Assembly: GCA_031269135.1 (NCBI GenBank)
Contig: JAISZP010000317.1
Span: forward strand, 1-5,938
Length of the DNA stretch: 5,938 nt
Direction: 5' to 3'
From: Deltaproteobacteria bacterium
Lineage (GTDB): Bacteria; Desulfobacterota; Desulfarculia; Adiutricales; Adiutricaceae
Position 1 is the stretch's first letter. Every line of letters starts with the position of its first letter. A program made the translations under genes and the position numbers. Shown here in pieces: positions 1-4,766 of this stretch. The notes beneath the pieces were generated by a model. The model made no database searches and was not told where the DNA came from. It saw only the letters and a list, made by a program, of their open reading frames with translations.

Positions 1-2
1 CA

Positions 3-1244
3 TCAAACATCAATAAGAGCGTCGTCGCCTTTGCAAATACAAACGGCGGGACGCTCTATTTGGGCATTGCCGACGACGGCGGCGTAGTAGGCGTGCAGAA
101 TGCGGATAGTGCGCTAATCGCCGTGAGCGATTCCATTCGCGACGCTATAAAGCCTGATGTGACGCCGCTGACCGACTGCCGGACCGAAGAAATGGCCGGC
201 AAGACGGTCATCAAAATCGTTGTGCAAAAAGGCGCGGCAAGCCCTTATTATCTCGCAAGTGAAGGCATACGCCCCGAGGGGGTCTATGTTCGGCAGGGAG
301 CGTTCAGTGTACCTGCCTCAAAAACCGTTATCCTCCGTATGATGAAGGACACTGACGGCGAAAACTACGAGGACGTTCGTTCGCTCAATCAGGATTTAAC
401 CTTTGCCGAAGCCGCAAAAGAGTTTGAGACGAGAAATGCGCCATTTGGCACAGGCCAGCAAAAGACGCTTGGCATAATGAAAATGGACGGCATTTATACC
501 AATTTAGGCTTGCTCTTGTCCGACCAGTGCGTTCACACCGTCAAACTCGCCGTTTTTCAGGGCACGACAAAGTCTTTGTTTAAAGACCGCCGTGAGTTCT
601 CGGGTTCAAGCTTGAAACAACTCAGTGATGTTTACGCATATATTGACCGATATAATGGCGTTCGTTCTGAAATTATCGGATTGCACCGTAAGGATACGCG
701 GGATTATACCGTAGATGCCGTGCGCGAGGCGATTTTGAATGCGCTTGTGCATCGCGACTACTCTTTCAGCGACAGTACGCTTATCAGCATATTCGACGAC
801 CGAATCGAGTTTGTGTCGATTGGCGGGCTGGTCAAGGGCATTTCCTTTGACGATATCATGCTCGGAGCGTCAGTTTTCCGAAACCGCAATTTGGCGAATA
901 TTTTTTATCGGTTGATGCTTATAGAAGCTTATGGCACGGGAGTGCCAAAAATCATTCGGAGTTATGACGGATTTTCCGTAAAGCCGCAAATCAAAGCGAC
1001 CGACAACGCATTCAAAATTACGTTGCCGAACATAAATGCCGCGACAAAAATAAGCGCACTCACAGCTAATGAGCGCGCCGTATTGGAGCTTTTTAAGGAT
1101 AGGCGGCAGGTTGTGAGGAAAGACGTCGAGACGGCGCTATCGGGTTCGCAGGCGTCGGCGTCAAGAGCGCTGAAGGGGCTGGTGGATAAGGGCGAGATAC
1201 GGGTTGTCGGGCAAGGGAAGAATACGAGATATGTGGCGACATAA
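3..1244 (+). CDS. AlbA_2 / ATPase-type putative transcriptional regulator (COG2865-like), 5' end cut by window
   Basis: The open frame runs in from the left edge: 19 codons before the first in-frame TTG (60) read as the core of an AlbA_2 (Schlafen-type) domain, with the pattern VVAFANTNGGTLYLGI followed by DDG and VGV. TTG60 is therefore not the start, and some N-terminal residues lie outside the window. In window numbering (413 residues visible), the AlbA_2 domain covers about 1-100. An ATPase-like module follows, with REAILNALVHRDY at 241-253, IEFVSIGGL near 268-276 and GTGVPKI at 311-317. A C-terminal winged helix-turn-helix lies at about 354-411, ending in the RVVGQGKNTRY wing. This order is that of COG2865, annotated as predicted transcriptional regulators or RecG-related ATP-binding proteins; the true role is poorly known, and some relatives sit in defence or mobile islands. 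It converges on larE. Family assignment is confident; DNA binding is inferred. Confidence 0.9.
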   Translation, partial: SNINKSVVAFANTNGGTLYLGIADDGGVVGVQNADSALIAVSDSIRDAIKPDVTPLTDCRTEEMAGKTVIKIVVQKGAASPYYLASEGIRPEGVYVRQGAFSVPASKTVILRMMKDTDGENYEDVRSLNQDLTFAEAAKEFETRNAPFGTGQQKTLGIMKMDGIYTNLGLLLSDQCVHTVKLAVFQGTTKSLFKDRREFSGSSLKQLSDVYAYIDRYNGVRSEIIGLHRKDTRDYTVDAVREAILNALVHRDYSFSDSTLISIFDDRIEFVSIGGLVKGISFDDIMLGASVFRNRNLANIFYRLMLIEAYGTGVPKIIRSYDGFSVKPQIKATDNAFKITLPNINAATKISALTANERAVLELFKDRRQVVRKDVETALSGSQASASRALKGLVDKGEIRVVGQGKNTRYVAT

Positions 1245-1321
1245 AGCAATGATCGCAATGGAGTTGATTTAAATTTTTGAAACCGCGAATAACGCGCTCA
1301 TAAGCCAAGATTATAATATCG

Positions 1322-1425
1322 ATCGAAGTGCGAATAATCCTAAAATCGGCAAAACAGAAAATATTTTGTGAATTATTTCAAGCAGTTAAAATATTTTCGT
1401 AAAAGAGAGTTTTTACTCATCGATC
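1322..1425. repeat. Dispersed repeat copy R1
   Basis: This is one of two related intergenic copies, the other being at 4448-4556 in the same orientation. The core 1338-1425 aligns by hand to 4464-4556 with about 70 of 88 matches and one 5-nt gap. It opens with 16 identical bases (TCCTAAAATCGGCAAA) and ends with the shared CATCGATC. The flank 1322-1337 matches 4448-4463 at 11 of 16. It contains a palindrome AAAATATTTT (1358-1367) and a stem GTAAAA/TTTTAC (1399-1404 and 1411-1416, 6-nt loop). It lies between convergent genes. No ORF spans it. A 10-bp direct repeat ATCGATCGAA borders it at 1318-1327 and 1419-1428. Confidence 0.8.
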
Positions 1426-1452
1426 GAATTTTTGCGATAGCGAATTTCAGCG

Positions 1453-1489
1453 ATAGCCCTGTTTTCGGTTATGCCGAAAACAGGGCTAT
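1453..1489. terminator. Perfect 16-bp inverted repeat, probable bidirectional terminator
   Basis: The arms 1453-1468 and 1474-1489 are perfectly complementary around a 5-nt loop (ATAGCCCTGTTTTCGG on the left arm). The palindrome lies 33 nt past the larE stop on the minus strand, and 208 nt past the stop of the + strand gene, so it sits where two convergent transcripts should end. Neither side has a clean run of T after the stem, so intrinsic termination is inferred from stem strength and position. It could also be a protein-binding site. Confidence 0.6.
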
Positions 1490-1522
1490 TTGAATATCGA
1501 AGGGTTCGAATATCGAAAGGCT

Positions 1523-2392
1523 TTAGGCCGTAGCTTTAGCTACTTGCTCCTGGTGGGCGGCTTTGGTCGCCATCGGCAACTGAAGATTCATGCTGCCGGA
1601 TCGGTAGCCCAACAAGTCTATCGTAGTGTATAGAAAGCCGAACTCCGTAAAGCGTTTGGCGATCGCCTCCCGGTTTTCCTTCAGCATCATTATCTCCAAC
1701 CCCTCCTCGTCGGCCTCAATCCGGGCAAGCCCTCCCTGGTCGTGAAATCTGACCCGAACCTGTTTTAAGCCAAGCGAGAGAAGAAAAGATTCGGCCTGAT
1801 CGATCTTCTTCAACCTTTCTGAGGTTATCAGCTCCCCGTAGGGAAAGCGTGAGGCCAGGCAGGCGAATGAAGGTTTATCCCAGGTATTGAGTCCCATCTC
1901 TTTGGAAAGCAGTCGAATCTCTTGCTTGGTGATGTTCGCCAAGCGTAGAGGGCTTAGGATTCCCAACTCCGCCAAAGCCACCATCCCTGGACGGTAATCC
2001 CCGACGTCATCGGCGTTGGAGGCCTCGACCACGGCCTGGAAGCCTTCTTTTTGGGCGACTTGCTTTATCTTAGTGAAAAGCTCGTGTTTGCATAGATAGC
2101 AACGATTTGGCGGATTGGCCGAAAAGCCGGGGACTTCCAATTCCTCCGAGTCGATCACTATATGCTTCAAGCCTATCTTTTTCGCCAAACTCTCTGCGGC
2201 TTTGAGTTCCCTCTCGGGAAAACTCTCCGACCGCGCCGTGACGGCAAGCACTTTCCCCGGCATCAATTTATGGCAGAAGGCCGCTAAAAAGCTTGAATCA
2301 ACCCCTCCTGAGAAGGCCACGACTATGCTCTTGAGATCGGTTAAGATTTGTTTTAGTTTTTCTTCTTTTGAGTTGATGGTATTGGACGGCAT
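1523..2392 (-). CDS. larE: LarE-type ATP-dependent sulfur transferase (PP-loop)
   Basis: The product is a PP-loop ATP pyrophosphatase of the LarE family. In the known pathway LarE adenylates the pyridinium dicarboxylate precursor and adds sulfur to it, for the nickel-pincer cofactor of lactate racemase and related LarA enzymes. I choose ATG 2392 (289 aa), because AAAAGGA lies 8 nt upstream of it. The frame stays open to a GTG at 2428 (12 extra residues) that has no clear ribosome-binding site. Numbered from that GTG: SGGVDSS PP-loop 40-46, CYLC with Cys110 and Cys113, EASNADD 135-141, and ACLASRFPYG 189-198 with Cys190 at the position of the LarE sulfur-handling cysteine. Three cysteines suggest an Fe-S-cluster type LarE rather than the single sacrificial-Cys type; this is inference. 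It is complete and follows mnmA on the same strand. No larA, larB or larC is in view, so the pathway in this organism is unproven. Confidence 0.88.
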   Translation of the reverse strand: MPSNTINSKEEKLKQILTDLKSIVVAFSGGVDSSFLAAFCHKLMPGKVLAVTARSESFPERELKAAESLAKKIGLKHIVIDSEELEVPGFSANPPNRCYLCKHELFTKIKQVAQKEGFQAVVEASNADDVGDYRPGMVALAELGILSPLRLANITKQEIRLLSKEMGLNTWDKPSFACLASRFPYGELITSERLKKIDQAESFLLSLGLKQVRVRFHDQGGLARIEADEEGLEIMMLKENREAIAKRFTEFGFLYTTIDLLGYRSGSMNLQLPMATKAAHQEQVAKATA

Positions 2393-2406
2393 TACGTTTA
2401 TCCTTT
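2384..2406 (-). promoter_or_regulatory. Ribosome-binding site deciding the larE start
   Basis: On the minus strand, AAAAGGA is followed by TAAACGTA and then ATG (2392-2390). The 8-nt spacing is near ideal. The longer in-frame GTG start at 2428 has no such motif before it, and the extra 12 residues precede the usual LarE N-terminus. Confidence 0.7.
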
Positions 2407-2462
2407 TCGCAATTTTGCGGACTCCCACGAAAAAGCGCTTCTTGGCGACGATTGCGGTAAAA

Positions 2463-2481
2463 CCTATTGAGTCTAAATAGG
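2463..2481 (-). terminator. Weak hairpin followed by TTTT, upstream of larE
   Basis: The arms CCTATT (2463-2468) and AATAGG (2476-2481) pair perfectly around a 7-nt loop. On the minus strand AATAGG runs straight into TTTTACC. It could be a weak terminator of read-through from mnmA or an attenuator in the larE leader. The 6-bp stem is mostly A/T, so this is tentative. Confidence 0.25.
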
Positions 2482-2564
2482 CGATTCGAAATATGCGGTT
2501 GAAAATTGGTTGTTGAAATACTGGGCTGTTTCGAAAGGCTTTTTCCTGATAATTTATTCGACAA

Positions 2565-2593
2565 AAGGGCGGATGCGCTTTATAAGCGCACCC
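2565..2593 (-). terminator. Possible intrinsic terminator of the mnmA transcript
   Basis: TGCGCTT (2574-2580) and AAGCGCA (2584-2590) form a perfect 7-bp stem with a 3-nt loop. After one A/C mismatch, GG/CC continues the stem. In the minus-strand direction the hairpin is followed within about 5 nt by CCCTTTTG. It sits about 80 nt past the mnmA stop. The short T run makes its strength uncertain; if it works, larE is expressed partly or wholly from its own promoter, which I could not identify. Confidence 0.45.
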
Positions 2594-2633
2594 AGGCAGC
2601 GAACTTCGGCGGTCGAGACGTCGAATACCTATA

Positions 2634-2678
2634 GTCTTTTGCTTTTGAGTCTTTTGCTGTCGCGTCTTTTATTGTCGG
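2634..2678. repeat. Three-unit 15-bp tandem repeat over the mnmA stop
   Basis: GTCTTTT recurs at 2634, 2649 and 2664, exactly 15 bp apart. The first two units share GTCTTTTGCT, and the second and third share TGTCG at their ends. The last unit contains the mnmA stop codon (2669-2671). The array probably arose by slippage and may have altered the 3' end of mnmA. Confidence 0.6.
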
Positions 2679-3784
2679 GCGCCGTCGATGGTTCCGCCGC
2701 CATCGATAGTTCCGCCGCCGACGACCGTCTCTCCTCGATAAAAGACGGCAGCCTGGCCAGGGGCTACGGCTTTTTGCGGGGTTTTGAAGAGCAGCTTCAC
2801 TTTATCGTCCCCAAGCGGCTGGATGACCGCATCAAACGCCGGCTGGCTGTATCTGATTTTAGCTTGGACTTCAAGCGGCTCATCGAGAGCCTCGATGGAG
2901 ATGAAATTGACGTCGCTGACGGTCGCCCAAGAGCTGTGCAACTCGTCTTCAGAACCCACTGTGACCGTATTGTTTTTCGCATCGAGGGCAATGACGTAAC
3001 GAGGCGTGGGGAAGCATATCCCCAGGCCTTTTCTCTGCCCTATGGTGAAATGGTGAAGGCCTTTATGGCGACCTAGGATCTTTCCAGAACTATCGATTAT
3101 ATCACCAGGCGGCGCTGCGGCGGAAAGTTTTTGTAGATAATCGGTGTACCTGCCGTCTCTGACGAAGCAAATGTCCTGGCTGTCCGGCTTTTCCGCATTC
3201 ACCAATCCGTGGGTCATAGCCAACTGCCGGACCTGTCGTTTGTACATTTCTCCCAGCGGAAAGACGGTGCGGCCAAGCTCTTTTTGAGTAAGGCCGTAGA
3301 GTACATAGCTTTGGTCTTTTGAAGGGTCGACGGCCCTTTTTAGAAGCCAGCGGCCGGTTTTGTCGTCGAACTCGTTTCTGACGTAGTGACCGGTGGCTAA
3401 ATGAGAGCATCCCAGCAATTGGGCCCGCTCGAACAGCGGCGTAAATTTTAAGCGGCGGTTGCAGTCGATGCAGGGGTTGGGAGTCCTGCCGGATGCGTAG
3501 GCCTGGGCAAAACGCTCGATGACCTCGGTTTTGAATAAAAGGCTGAAATTGTGGACTTGATGGTCGAAATCCAGCTTTTGCGAGACGCTCCTGGCGTCTA
3601 TGACGTCATTAAAAGAGCAACAACTGCGACTTTGAGGAGCGGCATCGTCCATGTCGTCAATAAGACGCATAGTCACTCCTATCACCTTATACCCACGGTT
3701 TTTTAAAACCAAAGCGGCGATAGAGCTATCCACTCCACCACTCATGGCAACTAAAACAGAAGTAGATATAGGTTCTTTTCCCAT
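2669..3784 (-). CDS. mnmA: tRNA-specific 2-thiouridylase MnmA
   Basis: MnmA activates U34 of the Lys, Glu and Gln tRNAs with ATP and exchanges the adenylate for sulfur, giving the s2U34 wobble base. The 371-aa length is normal for the family. Visible motifs are the PP-loop SGGVDSS at 15-21, CCS at 55-57, TPNPC with catalytic Cys105 (and Cys108), LATGHY at 129-134, SKDQSYVLY at 155-163, QDICF with catalytic Cys206 at 203-207, FTIGQRKGLG at 246-255, and the C-terminal beta-barrel ending in APGQAAVFY at 341-349. Start ATG 3784 is the only sensible one before the PP-loop. Its ribosome-binding site is weak (GGAAAA lies rather far upstream), which fits translational coupling to the gene ending 8 nt before it. 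The extreme C-terminus carries a duplicated GGTIDG segment. The sulfur donors (IscS, TusA or others) are not in the window. Confidence 0.97.
   Translation of the reverse strand: MGKEPISTSVLVAMSGGVDSSIAALVLKNRGYKVIGVTMRLIDDMDDAAPQSRSCCSFNDVIDARSVSQKLDFDHQVHNFSLLFKTEVIERFAQAYASGRTPNPCIDCNRRLKFTPLFERAQLLGCSHLATGHYVRNEFDDKTGRWLLKRAVDPSKDQSYVLYGLTQKELGRTVFPLGEMYKRQVRQLAMTHGLVNAEKPDSQDICFVRDGRYTDYLQKLSAAAPPGDIIDSSGKILGRHKGLHHFTIGQRKGLGICFPTPRYVIALDAKNNTVTVGSEDELHSSWATVSDVNFISIEALDEPLEVQAKIRYSQPAFDAVIQPLGDDKVKLLFKTPQKAVAPGQAAVFYRGETVVGGGTIDGGGTIDGARQ
2684..2719. repeat. 18-bp in-frame duplication near the mnmA 3' end
   Basis: The units 2684-2701 and 2702-2719 match at 16 of 18 bases (the second is ATCGATAGTTCCGCCGCC). 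In the protein it gives GGTIDG twice just before the end, where the family usually ends soon after one such GGG-x-I segment. It is in frame and outside the catalytic domains, so it is probably harmless. Confidence 0.7.
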
Positions 3785-3792
3785 TTTTTAGT

Positions 3793-4077
3793 CTAATTTT
3801 TCCGGCGATCGAGTTTGCGATAATGAAAATATAAGAAAATATCAAAAGATACCATAAGTAAATTGATTAAATAAAATAAAATTACATAATTTAGTCCGTT
3901 TGGCGACAATAATTTGGCTGCTATCCCAAAAATATAGCCGCTAAAAACTATGAATAAAAAATACGGGCTACGGTCACGACTAGACTTGACCTTTATGCTG
4001 TTTAAAATATTTGCCGGCCAAGCGATGCCGAAAGCGACCATCATGGCGCTCTCAAGAATATTGGTGATTTCACTCAT
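3793..4077 (-). CDS. Small 3-TM membrane protein, SemiSWEET/PQ-loop-like
   Basis: The 94-residue protein has three hydrophobic segments, about 7-26, 38-57 and 62-84, and a basic tail (HYRKLDRRKN). Length and three-helix layout match SemiSWEET half-transporters, which dimerise in the inner membrane to move sugars or other small solutes. By eye, Pro21 falls at the Pro of the family's Pro-Gln motif (here Pro-Ala), KSSRDRS at 31-37 resembles the K-x-T-R-D-x-S loop, and Asn72 falls at the conserved helix-3 Asn. Substrate is unknown. ATG 4077 has GGA 6 nt upstream. Its TAG stop lies 8 nt before mnmA, so the two are probably co-transcribed. The gene is visibly more A/T-rich than its neighbours, which may reflect membrane-protein codons or a different origin. 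Alternative: an uncharacterised 3-TM family. Confidence 0.7.
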   Translation of the reverse strand: MSEITNILESAMMVAFGIAWPANILNSIKVKSSRDRSPYFLFIVFSGYIFGIAAKLLSPNGLNYVILFYLINLLMVSFDIFLYFHYRKLDRRKN

Positions 4078-4140
4078 AAAGATCCGAAGGTGGTTATAGG
4101 TTTGATTAGTGGGAATCAGGATTGAAGGTTGATGATATTA

Positions 4141-4173
4141 CCCATCCAACACGCATCAGCGAGATTGGATGGG
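4141..4173. repeat. Hairpin with perfect 9-bp arms
   Basis: CCCATCCAA (4141-4149) and TTGGATGGG (4165-4173) are exact inverse complements around a 15-nt loop. It sits 63 nt upstream of the SemiSWEET-like start on the minus strand. No T run follows on either strand, so it looks more like a leader structure or an operator than a terminator. Confidence 0.55.
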
Positions 4174-4186
4174 CTGTGATTGCAGC

Positions 4187-4223
4187 GCTTAAGCATCGGC
4201 TGTCGAGCGCCGACGACTTAAGC
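4187..4223. repeat. Interrupted hairpin GCTTAAG..CTTAAGC
   Basis: GCTTAAG (4187-4193) pairs with CTTAAGC (4217-4223), and after a small internal loop TCGGC (4196-4200) pairs with GCCGA (4209-4213), leaving an 8-nt loop. CTTAAGC is repeated again at 4224-4230. With the hairpin at 4141-4173 it makes a tandem structured block upstream of the SemiSWEET-mnmA genes. Confidence 0.45.
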
Positions 4224-4447
4224 CTTAAGCCGCTTATGTGTAGTGCTCATTAATGGTTTTGCGCTGTTTAGTCGGCGTCTCCGAAGTAGCTATGGTGATT
4301 GTCCACTGAAAAGGGACGGCTTATTCAAAGAACTCCGAAAGAAAACGCCGCTTTGATTTTCTTGAATTTGTTGAATTTTCTTGAATTAGTGGAAATAATG
4401 GAGCCAATCGCTGTTGATTGACCAGAAGACTTGGAAGTCTATGAAAT

Positions 4448-4556
4448 ATTGAAGAGCAAAAAGTCCTAAAATCGGCAAATTAGAAAACGTTTTATAAATG
4501 GTTCCAATCAGTTGAAAACAAAAATTTTCGTAAAATTGGTGTTTTACGCATCGATC
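4448..4556. repeat. Dispersed repeat copy R2
   Basis: This is the second copy of the element described at 1322-1425, in the same orientation. It starts with sequence like ATTGAAGAGC, shares the 16 identical bases at 4464-4479, and ends in CATCGATC. It contains palindrome AAAACGTTTT (4484-4493) and stem GTAAAA/TTTTAC (4530-4535 and 4542-4547) at the same places as R1. TCTATGAA borders it at 4438-4445 and 4555-4562; this string is also part of the 20-bp repeat unit, so it may not be a target-site duplication. Confidence 0.8.
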
Positions 4557-4708
4557 TATGAAGTCGTTGGAAGTCTATAAAAATTATTGTAAATCTATGA
4601 AAATTGTTGGAAGTATATGAAATTTGTTGAAAGTCTATGAAAATTATTGAAAGTCTATGAAATTTTTGGAAATCCGTGTAATTCTTGGAAGTCCATGCAA
4701 TTGATGGA
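4552..4708. repeat. Degenerate 20-bp tandem repeat array
   Basis: Units begin at 4571, 4591, 4611, 4631, 4651 and 4671, exactly 20 bp apart, with a consensus close to AAGTCTATGAAAATTATTGA. A 19-bp unit precedes them (from 4552) and degraded 19-bp units follow (to about 4708), giving about eight units without spacers. One further unit stands alone at 4435-4452 on the other side of R2. The period is not a multiple of 3, so it is not coding. Contiguous 20-bp A/T-rich direct repeats resemble iterons, but no replication gene is nearby. Confidence 0.8.
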
Positions 4709-4720
4709 TAAGTACAGTAT

Positions 4721-4745
4721 CGAAAAAAAAGCGATCGATAGCTTA
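4721..4745 (-). terminator. Possible terminator after fmt (T8 tract)
   Basis: On the minus strand, 22 nt past the fmt stop, AAGC and GCTT can pair around an 8-nt A/T-rich segment, and GCTT runs into eight T in a row. The stem is short, so it is weak on its own. A small CGC-GAAG-GCG hairpin followed by GTTTTT lies just before it. Together they plausibly end the def-fmt transcript. Confidence 0.4.
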
Positions 4746-4766
4746 AAAACCGCCTTCGCGTAAACG

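Larger units (their letters stand above)
4078..4766. other. 689-bp non-coding region between fmt and the SemiSWEET-like gene
   Basis: No convincing coding frame is present on either strand. From left to right it holds a 9-bp-arm hairpin (4141-4173), a second interrupted hairpin (4187-4223), an IS-end-like string (4300-4317), a pair of TTTTCTTGAATT direct repeats (4357-4368 and 4376-4387), an isolated 20-bp repeat unit (4435-4452), repeat copy R2 (4448-4556), the 20-bp repeat array (4552-4708) and a T-tract terminator candidate for fmt. The right half is strongly A/T-rich. A promoter for the SemiSWEET-mnmA pair should lie in the left part, but I found no clear -35/-10 pair. Confidence 0.75.

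Noticed and set aside
60..62. TTG as the start of the first + strand gene
   Set aside because: The frame is open to the window edge and the 19 codons before it encode the conserved AlbA_2 core, so the true start is outside the window.
1284..1296. CGCG-AATAA-CGCG hairpin as terminator of the first gene
   Set aside because: It has only a 4-bp stem and no T run; the palindrome at 1453-1489 is a far better candidate.
962..1308. Minus-strand open frames of 98 and 71 aa
   Set aside because: They overlap the winged-helix end of the + strand gene and have no recognisable domain or ribosome site.
1312..1317. TATAAT as a promoter -10 box
   Set aside because: No -35 element lies at 16-18 bp spacing (the nearest TTGAAA is 29 bp away), and there is no gene downstream on that strand.
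2393..2428. GTG 2428 as the larE start
   Set aside because: It has no ribosome-binding site; ATG 2392 has AAAAGGA 8 nt upstream and fits the usual LarE length better.
2510..3076. 188-aa open frame on the + strand
   Set aside because: It is mostly antisense to mnmA, which has every family motif; the + strand product resembles nothing I know and its first part is repeat-derived.
4552..4708. CRISPR array
   Set aside because: The 20-bp units are contiguous with no spacers, are degenerate, and have no cas gene nearby.
4078..4766. tRNA or other known RNA gene, or a decayed protein gene, in the long gap
   Set aside because: No cloverleaf with a T-loop motif was seen and no frame gives recognisable protein similarity, so it is described only by its repeats and hairpins.
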